From assembly GCA_029339195.1 (NCBI GenBank), contig JAPTJF010000515.1, forward strand, positions 1 to 42,121: 42,121 bases of DNA, given 5' to 3'. Shown piece by piece: positions 23,701 to 34,619 of this stretch (positions within the stretch are counted from its first letter, which is position 1; each line of letters begins with the position of its first letter). A model generated the notes under the pieces. That model searched no databases and was not told the origin of the DNA. It saw only the letters and a list, made by a program, of their open reading frames with translations. This DNA is from Micractinium sp. NFX-FRZ. Its lineage: Eukaryota > Chlorophyta > Trebouxiophyceae > Chlorellales > Chlorellaceae. The position numbers and the translations under genes were made by a program.

Positions 23701-25638
23701 TTGCCCCCCCGACCAGGCCCACATACATTTGGCTAAACCCTCTTATTTGACCTGCCATCTCTGCTGCTGCATGTTCTCCCCCCCCAGCAGAGGTGGAGCT
23801 GCTGGGGCTGACGGGCGCCTCCACTGCTCAGGGTCAGGACGCGACGCGCGCGCTGGCACGCCTGGCCAACCGGCAGGCGGAGCTGGGCGTGTGGGCGGCC
23901 GACAGCAGGGGTGAGGCTTGCCCTGCCAGTGGAGGGTGGGACGGGGGCATGTGTGTGTGTGGCATGCGCCTCGTGTGACGTTGAAGGGCGGCCACGCAGG
24001 CTGCACGGCCCCTTGGCCTGCTCCTCCAAACACACACATCTCATGCATCTCTCACGCCGCATGCCCCCGCCCACCCTCCTGGCCCGCAGACCTGGGCAGC
24101 TTTGATGCCGCGGTGGCTGCGGGGCGCCCCGTCGTGGTGCTGCAGCTGTATGGGGTGGTGGAGGACGCAGAGGCGCTGGCCACGGGTGCGACTCAAGCTT
24201 TGTGTGTGTGTGTGCGTGTGCGTGATCCAGTTAGGGGTGGTTATAGGGTTTGGGATGCCGGAAATGCAGGAGCGCTGGCCTTGTTTTGTGGGTTGTCCCT
24301 GTTGGGCGGGACATGGCGGATGGGTGCGCTGATGAAGTTGGAATGAAGTCGAGTGGTCAAGGCGGAATGAAGTCGAGGGTCCCGAAGCTCAGGGGGCTCC
24401 TGGCATGCTGAGAAGCAGGGAGGGGTTAATGCGCTATGCTGGCCTGAGAACCAGGGGGGGTGATGCGCTTTGCAGTGCTGGGATGGTGGCCTGGTGGGCT
24501 GCACGAATGTGGGGCCCGTGGTGCACTGGGGTAAGCGGGGAACTGGGGTGCCCACCCGCAGCAGTAGTCCGCCTGTATGCACCCGTACCCGCACACCCAC
24601 ACCCATGCACCCACATCCATGCACCCACATCCGTGCATCCACATGCGTGCAGCCAACGATGCCGCCGCCCTGGCTGCGGTGCTGGAGGGCGCCGAGCAGG
24701 AGGGGTGCACGCTGTGCGCTCAGCCGCTCAGGCTGTCGCCAGAGGGAGCCATAGAGTGAGGGGCGCAGCGCAGCGCAGCACAGCGCAGCTGGCCACCAGA
24801 GGAGATGCCTTGGGATCACATCCTGCCGCGCTCTGATGCTCTGTTGTGCTGCATGGCGGACCAGGGTCAAGGCAGACTCCCCTTGCTGCTGGCGCGTGCT
24901 GCATGCCGCTGCAAGCGCCCACATCTACTTCCCACACGTTTTACTAACTGACACCCGCCCCACCCGCCCCACGGCTGCACCGGCACCGGCACCTGCACCC
25001 ACCTGCAGGTCGCTGGCGGCCGGGGTGCCAAGCCTGGTGGCCGCCCGCCCACCCGCCCACCCGCTGCTGCCCACCGCCACCTGCGGCCTGGTCGTGGTCA
25101 GCTGCACAGCCAAGGGCAGGCAGATTCACGGGGACGGAGCGGTGGAGGCGGGAGCCATCCACGCCAGCAGCGGCCAGGTGGGCTGCTGGGGCGGGCCTGG
25201 GGGCGCGGGGCGGGCAGGGGGGCAGGGCGCTGGAGGTCAATCACCTGACTCGTTGCAACATCTTAATACCTGCTGTGCCGCAGCGCCCTGCCCAGGACAC
25301 CCACCTCTGCCACGCCCACCCCCCGACCCTCGTGGCCCCCTGCCGCTTCCCTGGTTCGTCCCATCCCTTTCAATGATCCTCCCCCCCTGCCTTCCCTCCC
25401 TCTGTTGCAGCTCCCCATGGCAGGCGTGTATTGCGACGGCGAGATCGGGCCAGAGATATTCAATGCCAAGTCAGCACTGCGCTGGGCAGGCAGGGGGCCA
25501 GCAAAGGCGCCTGCATCATCCGCTGCTGCCGGCAGCGAGGGCGGCGCGTTCGGCGGAGGCGGCGGCACCGGGTCAGGTGGCAGCAGCAAGCTGCAGGGTT
25601 TCACCACGGTTGTGACCGCCATGGCAGCTGGATTGTAA
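20739..25638 (+). CDS. F-box and FIST-domain protein, FBXO22-like
   Basis: F-box proteins with FIST domains (human FBXO22 is the type) are substrate adaptors of SCF ubiquitin ligases; FIST domains are thought to bind small ligands. Exons: 20739-20841, 21047-21206, 21380-21481, 21651-21712, 22032-22142, 22328-22390, 22577-22768, 22996-23412, 23791-23910, 24090-24185, 24653-24755, 25009-25177, 25411-25638, giving 641 residues. An F-box-like segment (LLALTDELLHKILLSAGAP) starts near residue 36. FIST-N-type signatures include TLVVGCCGRGLFG and FPGLLLTGGISSGMGDLF. The C-terminal FIST-C part has LPMAGVYCDGEIGPEIF and LQGFTTVVTAM. Intron 7 is inferred to use a GC donor (ACAG|GCAAGC), because only that restores LLLTGGISSG. 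Exon 4 and its acceptor are the least certain. A possible extra cassette exon is listed separately. Confidence 0.87.
21861..21910 (+). repeat. (AGCAC)10 pentanucleotide microsatellite
   Basis: Ten perfect AGCAC units lie in intron 4 of the F-box/FIST gene (21713-22031). Related impure AGCAC/ACAGC arrays occur in other introns of this window, always in the same genomic orientation. Confidence 0.95.
22820..22861 (+). repeat. Impure AGCAC pentanucleotide array
   Basis: About eight AGCAC-like units, with AGCGC and AGTGC variants, lie in intron 7 of the F-box/FIST gene. This is a second independent array of the same unit. Confidence 0.85.
23554..23661 (+). other. Candidate phase-neutral cassette exon in the F-box/FIST gene
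   Basis: Within intron 8, an acceptor (ATGCAG|AGGTGG) and a donor (TGCAG|GTGCTG) bound 108 bp, exactly 36 codons with phase-1 ends at both sides. Inclusion would keep the frame. Its first 21 bases match the start of the next exon (23791) at 20 positions, so the two exons begin EVGLLGL and EVELLGL. After that they diverge. Confidence 0.45.
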
Positions 25639-26027
25639 GGGGTCTGGTGATGGGCATTGGTAATGGGCATGCAGTGCCCTGCACTCACCAACCCCTTCCC
25701 GGCTTGAGGTCAACCAGCGGGGACGGAGCACCCACTCAAGTGCTGCATGGGCAAGCGCTGCTCAGCATCTCTTGTAACAAAGATGACAACATTGGCTCTC
25801 AAGATTCAGCTCTTTGGCGCAAGTACAGCACAAAGAATGGTGGGCAGCGTTGGCCAGAGCGGCAGCGTAAACCAGAGCGGCGGTGGCAGTGTGGCGGGCG
25901 CGCTGCGCCTCGGCATGACGGAGGAGGCGGGCCGCCCTTCCGCTGGTCGTGGACATATGTGATCGAGTATTGTTGTGATCATCCAACCGCTGGCCAGGCA
26001 GGCCTGCATAGGAGGGCGCTTGACCCA
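25639..26027 (+). other. Intergenic spacer between F-box/FIST gene and DCP2
   Basis: This 389-bp same-strand spacer must hold the 3' UTR of the upstream gene and the promoter of DCP2. A candidate polyadenylation signal is at 25773-25777. No TATA box or gene was seen. Confidence 0.5.
25773..25777 (+). terminator. Candidate polyadenylation signal TGTAA for the F-box/FIST gene
   Basis: TGTAA lies 135 nt after the stop codon, a typical distance for green-algal genes. Confidence 0.45.
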
Positions 26028-28899
26028 ATGGCGCCGTCGCAGCTGCCCAGCGCGGACCTGCTGGAGGAAATCTGCGTGCGCTTCATCCTCACGCTTCCCG
26101 CCACTGAGCTTGAGTAAGGCGCTGCAAGCAGGGCCGGCAACGGCACGACAGGGTCTCGGCGCTTCTCCCGCTCACTCCCTTCTCCTCCTTCTGTGCTGCG
26201 CAGGTCCTTTGAGCGCCTGCTGTTTTCGATAGAGCAGGCATGGTGGCACTACGAGGTGCGCTTGCTATGAGGGCAGGGCAGGATCGGGGTGCTGGCGGCG
26301 GCGGCGGCGGTGCCGCCCTTCAGCCTCTGGTTGGTCTTTCATCAACTCAACTCCGGTCTGTCTGCCTCCCCTCAGGACCATGTGCGTGAGAAGCCGGAGA
26401 ACGGTTCTCTCAAGTCGCTGACGTTGAAGGAGTTCACGGGGCTCATCTTTGAGAAGGTGGGGTGCATGGGAGGGGCAAGCGTGCCACAGGACCCTCCCAG
26501 TGGCGGGCGCACCCAGAAGCAGCAGAGGAGTTGCTCAACCTGGGATTGGGGCACCCACCCCAGGGTACTTTGGGAGGAACTCTGCAGATTCCCCCCTACC
26601 GGGTGCCGAAGTGCTGCGCCGCAGCACATTGCCTGCCTTTTGCTGGTGCTGGGGCCGCGCGCAGGCCCACCCTCTCGCTCATTCCTTGTGGGTGCTGCCT
26701 CCCGCCCCCTGCTGCAGGTGCCTGGCCTGCAGCCGTTCCGGGGCAGCCTGGAGGAGATTTACGACAAGTTCAACAAGTACAAGAGGACCGTGCCTGTCAG
26801 GTGGGGCGGGTTGACCCCCCATGCCAGCAAGCCTGCCTGCTGCTGGTGCAGGTGCGCCGCAGCCCCTTCTCTCCTGCTGCTGCTCAACCACTCCTCCTGT
26901 CGCCCCTCTCCCCACTCCCCCACTCTGCAGGGGCGCCATTGTTCTGACCCCCGACATGAGCAAGTGCCTGCTGGTGCGGGGGTACAAGAAGGACGCTGGG
27001 TGGGGCTTCCCGCGGGGCAAGCTGTCCAAGGACGAGACCGACGCAGAGTGCGCTGTGCGCGAGGTGCGCTGAGCTGGCGGGGGCAGGCAGGCTGCTGGGA
27101 CGGAGGACAGGGTGCTGGGCTGCCTGCAGCAAAGCCAACGCAGCAGCTGTGGAGAGGGCCGGGTGTGGAGGGGAGGCTGGGCTGGACTGGGCTCACTCGG
27201 CGACCAGAGGGGTGGAAAGGCGGCAGAAAGACGGGTCTGGGCACTGCCACGTTTCCCCTGACCGTTGGGCTCCCCTCTGGCCCCTCCCCACCCCTCTTGT
27301 GCCTTCACAGGTGCCTCGGGAGGTTGGGCTGGATCCTTCTACTTACTTGTTCAGCCCCCGTCCCCTGTTGTCGTCCCTGCACCTCAAAACACTCTTGTCC
27401 CCTCTCCCTTTGTGTCCTTTCTTACTGGTTGGTGCCACCCCTGCAGGTGCTGGAGGAGACGGGGCTGGACATTGCGGGGCTGCTGGGTGAGCAGGACCAC
27501 ATTGATGCGCGTCTGGGGGACCAGGACACCCGCCTCTTCATCGTGACGGTGAGCGTGTGTGCTTGGGTGGTGGTGGGAGGTGCGGGCGGGGGAGGCGGGG
27601 ATGGGGCGGGGCTACAGCCTCCTGCAGGGGACCCACGCCTGTGCCCTGTCGTGCAGCTGCCTCAACGGGGAGGCGGGGTGGCTGGGCTATGGGGATGGCA
27701 GCCAGTGGTCTAAGGCACAGGGTGCACTGGTGCAGCAAAGTGTCCTTCTGCCACCGGCTCGCTCGCTCTGCGGGAGCGCCCCCGTCAACCCCACACCCCT
27801 GCTCACTCCCCGGCACTCTGCTGCTGCTGACGCGACAGCTCCCCCCCTCCTCCCATGTTTGCAGGGCGTGCCGGAGACCACGCACTTTGCGCCCCACGTG
27901 CGCTACGAGATTGGCGCCTTTGGCTGGTACCTGGTGGACCACCTGCCCGCCTCATACGACGAAAGCAAGCAGGTGGGGTGCCCGGCTGGGCAGTGCAGGG
28001 GTTTGCTTGGTGGTGGGTGGTGGCGGCGGTGGGGATGGGTTTGTGTGTGTTGTGTTGTGAGCGCATGGGTGGTGGGCGCCCTGGGTGGGATCATCTGCTG
28101 GGCATGCTGCGAGGTGAGGTGCAAGCAGATGCAGAGACAGGCCCCTGCTGCCCGCCTGCCCACCCCGCCCGCCCCCTCAAACGTCGTGCCCGTGCTGCCT
28201 CTCTCCCCCCCCCCCCCCTCTCCATCCACACCAGGCCTTTGTGAACGAGCAGGGCGGGCGGCACCGCTTCTTTAACGTCTGGCCCTACATACGCCCGCTG
28301 CGCGCCTGGATAAAGTGAGAGGGGGGTGGCGTGTGTGTCCTTGCCTTGGTTACGCCGTCTGCTTCGGGTAGGTTCTTTAGCACCCCACTGTGTGCGGCCC
28401 CAGCCTGCGAGGGGCGCGCAGGGCTGGGTGCCTTACCCAACCTACCCTGCTGCTTGTGCTTCCCACGCTGCCCACTGCGCTGTGCAGGAAGCGGCGGCAG
28501 CGGGAGGGCAAGGCCGGCAGCAGCAGCAGCGGCAACAGCTGCAGAGTCATTGCAGTCACTGTGCCGGCACGCAACAACAGCAGCAGCACAGCAGCAGCAG
28601 CGGCGGCGGCCAAGGCGGCGGCGGCACCCGCGCAGGGCAAGGCGGCTTTGCCGGCAGCAGCAGCGCCCGCCGCCGCAGCCGCAGCCGCAGCAGCCAGGTC
28701 AGCGCCGGCGCCAAAAGCAGCCTCCCCAGCAGCAGCAGCGCCAGCACCAGCGCCAACAGCAGAACCCCAAGCGGCAGTGCTTGGAGCAGCAGCAGCAGCA
28801 GCAGCAGGCGGCGCCCCAGGCAAGGCATGGGCGTCGTTCAAGTTTGACCGGGCCCCGATCCTTCAGGCGCTGCAGTTTGCGCCTGCCGTCAGCACCTGA
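26028..28899 (+). CDS. DCP2: mRNA-decapping enzyme 2 (DCP2), Nudix hydrolase
   Basis: Removes the 5' m7G cap from mRNA with DCP1 in cytoplasmic P-bodies, committing the mRNA to 5'-3' decay. Exons: 26028-26113, 26204-26255, 26376-26456, 26718-26800, 26931-27063, 27447-27548, 27865-27972, 28235-28314, 28488-28899, giving 378 residues. The N-terminal helical DCP2 domain (LLEEICVRFIL, residues 9-19; SLTLKEFTGLIFEK) precedes the Nudix domain. The Nudix box starts GKLSKDETDAECAVRE at 130-145 and continues VLEETGLD across an exon junction, with the catalytic REVLEE glutamates. A Box-B-like segment (FFNVWPYIRPLRAWIKKRR) ends at about 245. An Ala/Ser/Gly-rich disordered linker leads to FKFDRAPILQAL near the C terminus, resembling the short conserved tail of plant DCP2. 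The start fits the plant N terminus and is the first suitable ATG. Confidence 0.95.
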
Positions 28900-29917
28900 C
28901 ACCCGCTCTCAACCCGGCCGCTGCTGGGGCAGGATGCGGCGCTGCTGCTGGCTGGGTCAGCTCGTGTCATGCAAGCTGCTGCTTTGACCGCACCCAACGG
29001 GCCGCCCTTGGGGCATTTTATTACCGCCCTGCACTGCACGGATCGACTGCTCTCCCTGGCTGATGACTGACTGACTGACTGCAACCGTAAACTGCCTGCA
29101 ACCGTCGACTGCCTGTACCCCGACTGCATGGCTGTGGCATTACGTGTTGCATTGGCAACGCGGAGTTGCAGCGCCGGGGGCCACAAAGAGGGGAGGCGTG
29201 GGGGTAGGGTGTGTGGACAAGGAGCGGTAGGATCAATCACCGACTGAGGGGGGAAGTAGCTGACTGAGGAGTCTGACGGGGAGCGGGGAGCAAACATGCA
29301 GGAAAGAAAAGAAAAGGAAGGCGTGTTGGCCATGCCGGCCAAGCAATGAAATGGTGCGGGGGGCAGGTTCGCAGGCGCAGCAGGCAACTGGCCAGGCCCC
29401 CCGGCAGAGGTGCTGATTTGGAGTGCAGCAACGGCCACCCGAGGAGGCGGAGCAGCGGCCGGCGGCCCGGCGCAGAGAGAAAACTGCGGGCAGCGCGGCG
29501 CGCGTGCGCACGCGCTGCAGGCAGAGCGGCGGCGGAGCAGAACACAAGACACTGAGGCGGCGGCGCCGGGGGGTGCTGCAAACGCGGGCAGCGGCGGGGG
29601 CCGCACGTTGGTTGGATTGGAATGAGGATGCAGAACAATATTTGGGGGCAGTGGGGGGGGGCCGGTTGTAGCGGGGGGTTGGGTGCCGGGCGAAATGTTG
29701 TGTGCATGCTTGTGCGTGGTGGGGTGTAAGTACAGGGTGGGAGGGGTTGCAGTGGGAGGGGGCGTGCAGTGGTGAAAGAGGAGGGGGAGAGAGGACGACA
29801 TAGGGATTGGGGAGGGGGAGCCCTTGGAAAGGCTGCAGCATGCTGCTCAGCCAACAGGCGCGGCTCGCCGCTTGCGGCAAACAAGGTCCTGCTGCAGCCC
29901 TGCGCTCCTCCCTCCCT
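28900..29917. other. Convergent intergenic region, DCP2 / ferrochelatase
   Basis: This 1,018-bp stretch lies between two stop codons. It contains a short GACT-type repeat near 29061-29082 (TGACTGACTGACTG), a nearby repeated CTGCAACCGT-like phrase, and a TGTAA at 29725-29729 rather far from the DCP2 stop. No convincing gene is seen; the open frames here are low-complexity antisense frames. Confidence 0.5.
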
Positions 29918-32900
29918 CTACTTGAGCAGGCCGTGCACCTCCATCAGCCGCATCACCACCCCCTGCCCCGTGGTCGCCTCCAGCAGCAGGATGAGGACGA
30001 GCGCCAGCATGGCGAGCCGCCCGTTCCACGTCTCCGCGCTGCGCGTGAAGCCCCACCGCCACACCAGGAAGGGCGGGGGCAGCACCTTGCGGTCGCGGTC
30101 ATACGTCTCCAGCAGCGCATCCACCTCGCCTGCAGGGCACGCATTGCGTGTGGTGGTGGTGTGTGGGGAGGGGGGCATTGGGTAGTGGTCAGTGAGGAGT
30201 GGGTGAGAGGGGGTGGTGGGGAGGTGCAGGGGTGCAGCGGGTGGGCCTGGGCGGGTGGGCGGGCGGGCGCTCCGGGATGTGTGCACATTGGGGGGAGATG
30301 CGGGCGCTGGGTGTGGGCCTGCAGCGCAGAGCACGGCGCAGCACAGCATGCAGTGAGGAGAGAGAGAGGGGTGGGGTGTGCAGAGGTGGCTCACAGCGCC
30401 TTGTGGGGAAAAGGGCACCCCGTCACAGCGGCCCCTCTCCAGCAAACTGGGCGGCCAGGTTCAGAAGGGGGCCCAGCCAGCCGCGGCGCGCGCGGCGGCG
30501 CACGGCGCGCACCGCGGCTGTCAGGCGCAGCTCTGCAGGGCGCGAGATTCGTGGTTTCATTGCACGGCGGCGTGCAGAGGATCAAAGCTAATCACCCGGC
30601 GGCGGGGCGGGGCACAACAGGGGCGTGATTGGCAGCTGGCTGCGCCCAACAACACCCCAGTCTCGACCTGCCCGTCCAATCATTTCACAGCAGCGGGGTA
30701 AAGTAGCGCGCAGTTGTAATGCCCCAGCCCTTAAAGCACCACGAGAAGCTGCAGCGGCGGTGGCTCGTTCACAGGCACCCTCCCCTGGCAGCGCCCCCTG
30801 CTCGCAGTGCACCCACCCAGCAGGGCGCACAGTCTCCAAATGAGCAGTGGAGGTGGGTTGCAGAAATAGGAGCGGCAGCAGCAGCGGCAGCAGCACACGC
30901 CTGCCCACCCCCCTTCAGCAGCCCAGCCCACTCACCCAGTGGTACCAGGGAGTCGGAGGAGCCAAGGGAGGCCAGGGAGCCAGAGGAGCGGGCCAGGGAG
31001 CCGACATAGGGCAGCGCCTCGGTCACCTGCACACAGCACACACAGCAGGACGAGGGTGACAGGGGGAGGGGGTGTCAGGGGTGTGCCACGGGCCAACAGA
31101 CGCCCCTGCCCAGCCTGCTGACCCCCGACCGGCCCCCTTGCTCTCAAGGCTACGAGAGTGCCCCATTGCGCCCCAAGGCGCTCAAAACAGTCACTTCTTT
31201 CACCACCTCCCCAGATCAGTACCCCCGACTAGCCACGAGGGCGCCTGGCCCTCTCCCAGCCCCTTCCAACCCATGGTTACCGTCCCACACCAGCCAGCCG
31301 GCGGGGCTGCCTCCTCACCGCGTCTGCCAGGTCGTCGATGAACGTCTGGTTGGTGTTGAGCGCGGGCACGCGGCCCCAGTGCTCAATGCCGCTCTCCTCC
31401 GCCAGCTCCCTGCGCACAGCGTGGTGTGTTGGCAGGAGTTGCGTGTCAGTGTGGGCACCAGACCGCCCCCTCGCACAGCAGGCATATCATGCTCGGGCCA
31501 CACCCTGCATGCCTCTGCCCGACCATGCACCGGCAGCCTGTGTCCTCCGCTCCACAGAGAGGACAGCAATAAAAGAAATGGCAACTGCATGGGCCCCCTC
31601 TCTGGACACGGGTGTACTAGCAGTCAACCTCCCCTGCCATCTTCACGCCCCCGGTCACCCAACCCTTCACCCCCCACGCAGCGCATCTTCCTGCAAACAC
31701 ACACATGTTGTCACACCGTCCCGGCCCACCTGTACTCGCAGTCAATCTCCTCCAGCGTCTCAATGTGCTCCGACACAAAGGAGATGGGCACAGCCAGCAG
31801 GCTGCGCACGCCAGACTTGGCCAGGTCCCTGCACCAGGGAGGGAGGACAAAGGGACGGGGTGCAGAGGTGAGTGGGGGGCCGGGGTGCACGGCTGGGCAG
31901 CAAAGGAGGCATCAAGAGCGGGAGTGGGCGGCAGCAGAGCTACAACTGTGCCGGCAAGCGGGGCTCCCATTATCGCCCGGCTGCCAGCACTGCACTATCT
32001 GTTGGCCTACAGCACAGCATGCACAGCGCACATGGCACACCAGCCGGCCGAATGGCGTCCCTGATTATGGTTTGGGGCACAGTGCAACAAAGCTCCACCT
32101 TCTCAACACCCTCGCACACGCGCAGGCACCTGATGGAGTCGTTTGTGTAGGGTGCGACACACAGGGGCCAGCCCGGCACAGCCCGGCACAGCACAGCACA
32201 GCACAGCGCAGCCATGCCCACCTGATGGAGTCATTTGTGTAGGGTGCGAAGCACAGCACGGGGGACAGCACAGCACAGCACAGCACAGCACGGCACGGCG
32301 CAGCGCCCCACCTGATGGAGTCGTCTGTGTATGGTTTGAGCCACTCCACGGGCCCCACGCGCGACTGGTAGGCCAGCGTGTGCCTGTTGTCCACCCCCCG
32401 CCGCTGCAGCTCCCCCATCACCAGCTGCACACACTCCTCCATCTCCTCCTTGTAGGGGTCGCCTGCAGTAGGGGAGCAAAAGAAACCCACAGGACGTCAG
32501 GTGCTGGGAGCAAAAGCAGTGGGTGCGGGGAGCCAAGCACGCAAGGAGGGTGTCGAGAGCAACGTAATGGTTTCCCCACCGCCAGCTCCACGCATCACAT
32601 GCCATGCGCCGCTGCCGCCTGGTCTGCCGTGGATCACAGCTGCTGCACTGCTGCAGTGCTCAGCAGGGTGTGGCTGCGCTGGTGCGCGCCTCCTCCACCC
32701 ACCTCTGTGCAGACACAAGCACCCCTCCTCCCTCTGCCCCCCGCCCCCCGCCTCCCAGCACCCCTCCCCTCCCTTGATGCGCGCCTTCACACCACCCGTG
32801 CTCACCCTCCTCAATGTACGACACCGGCACGCCGTGCGCCGAGAAGAAGATCTCGACGTCCCCCTGGTCGGGGAACTGCCCCGGGCGCGCCAGCTCAGCC

Positions 32901-34619
32901 TCAATCAGGTCCGCCATGGCGCGCACGTAGCCGGGGCGCGCGTACCAGCTGGGGATGACCACGTGCTTCATCTGTGGGGGGGCAGGGCAGGCAGGGCAGG
33001 GGCGGCAGGAGGAGGAAGGCAGGGTGAGGGTGAAACCAGGGGAAATGGAGGGGAGGTGGGCTCACACCACACGTGCCATGCCAAGGTCGCACAAAGAAGC
33101 GGGAGGCACAAGCAAGCAAGCAACTGGGTTCACCCCCGCAGGCCGGCCTCGTAACCCATTGCCCCAGCAGCCCCATTGCGCACACGGCCAGGCCAGCACA
33201 CATCCCTCCACCGCTGCCGCTGCTGCCGCCGCCGCCGCTCTTGCTCACCCGCGCCAGCACTGGGTCCTCCTTGAGCAGGCGCTCCAGCAGGCGCAGGCTG
33301 GAGCCGGAGGTGGAGACGGAGAACTGGGGGTAGAGGGGGAGCACGACCAGCTGTGTGATGCCGTCGCGCTTCATGTCGTCAATCGCCTCCTCTGCGGGCA
33401 GCGGAGGGGACGGCGGGGCACGGACCAGAAGGACAGGGTTGGTGGAGGAGGTGTCAAGCTGGTGACCGAGGGGTTTCCCTGCTGCGTCTCGCCCTCCTGT
33501 TGATGCATGTGATCGGGCGGAGGCAGGAACTGGGCAGGAGGACTCCTGTGCCTGTGCGCGGTGGTGACTTGTGAGGCCGCACCGCACCGCGCCAATGCAC
33601 GCGCCCGCCTGCCTACCACACTCTGCAAATATGTCGGCGGCCTTGCCAGCGCTGGCCACGCCACGCAGATCCGGCAGCCTGGCCAGCATGCGAGCAGCCG
33701 CCCGCCCGCACACGCCGCACGCCGGTGTTGGCGCTCAAGACCCTCCGCTACCTGCCTGCCAGCCGCCCCCATGCTTCGCTCCCAAACCACGCATCATTTG
33801 CGCCCCACTTCCACACCGCCACCTCGCCAGAAGCACCCACCTGTGAAAGGGAACCAGTAGCGCATGGCGACGTAGGTCTGCGCGTCGATGCCCTTTGCCT
33901 GCAGGCTGGCACGCAGCGCCGCCGCCTGCTCCTCGGTGATGCGCCGCAGCGGCGAGCCGCCCCCAATGGCCTGGTAACCCTCCCGCGACTTGGGCGCCCG
34001 CAGCGTGGAGATGGCCTGCGCGATGACCGGCTGCAGGAACTGCACGCTGGCTGGCAGGCGGATGATGTCGGGGTCGGCAAACAGGTTGTACAGAAACGGC
34101 TGCACGTCGTCCAGCGAGTCGGGGCCGCCCAGATTGAGGAGGAGCACGCCGATGCGCTCCTGCCCCACCGCGCCTGCTGCCGCTTCCGCCGAGGTGCCGC
34201 CGGTGTCCAGCGCCGCCGCGCCGCCCTGCCGCTCGTAAAAGGGCGGCGACGTGGCGGCGCGCGCCCGCGTCTGCAGGCGCCGCCGCTGCTGCTGCTGCTG
34301 CTGCTGCACGGGCTGCTGCTGTGCCCATCCTCGGACGCTACCGTGCGAGCCCTGGGCGGGCTGCCACCTGCAGGGGCAGGGCAGGCGGGCGGAAGCTTGG
34401 TGGCGCGTGCGGCATTGGACGGCCCAGCGGCTCAGCGGTGCTCCTGCTGGATTAAAAGAATCTGGAAAGGACGCACTGGTGGTGAAGCCAGGAGTGGGGT
34501 TGGCTTTTCTGAGCGCACCTGCTGCTGCATGGGCGGGGCGCCGCGCCTCGACCGCTGGTTGATGGTCCCTCTGATACACGCACTGCAGAGGCTGCTGCCG
34601 CGAGGGCAGCAGCCGCCAT
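29918..34619 (-). CDS. Ferrochelatase, plastid FC2 type with C-terminal light-harvesting motif
   Basis: Inserts Fe2+ into protoporphyrin IX, the last step of haem synthesis. Exons: 34619-34519, 34367-33841, 33391-33249, 32971-32806, 32462-32312, 31828-31730, 31409-31319, 31026-30936, 30129-29918, giving 526 residues. An Ala/Ser/Arg-rich presequence of about 100 residues with a Gln run looks like a plastid transit peptide. The core starts at [14 protein letters not shown] (105-118). FFSAHGVP (299-306) carries the presumed catalytic His303, and [15 protein letters not shown] has the conserved Glu. After a variable linker, the last exon encodes ETWNGRLAM (489-497) and a transmembrane helix. This is the chlorophyll-binding motif found on plant FC2 and cyanobacterial ferrochelatases. 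It is separated from the core by the longest intron of the gene (806 nt). Intron 5 contains repeats of the exon 5 end, described separately. Confidence 0.96.
32127..32341 (-). repeat. Triplicated exon end with 5' splice site in ferrochelatase
   Basis: The motif CACCTGATGGAGTC (plus strand), which is the end of exon 5 plus its GT donor on the coding strand, starts at 32309 (genuine exon), 32219 and 32127, spacings of 90 and 92 bp. The extra copies encode YTNDSIR instead of YTDDSIR and keep the donor. The rest of each unit is an ACAGC-type pentanucleotide array (about 32178-32212 and 32263-32300). Confidence 0.9.

Noticed and set aside
29918..30129. Separate one-helix light-harvesting-like (HLIP/OHP) gene
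   Set aside because: The segment has no start codon of its own after the acceptor and joins in phase with ferrochelatase exon 8, matching the known FC2 C-terminal extension.
30470..30540. Strong GCGC-rich hairpin in the long ferrochelatase intron as an RNA gene
   Set aside because: It is simple CG-rich sequence in a GC-rich genome; no tRNA, snoRNA or snRNA boxes could be identified.
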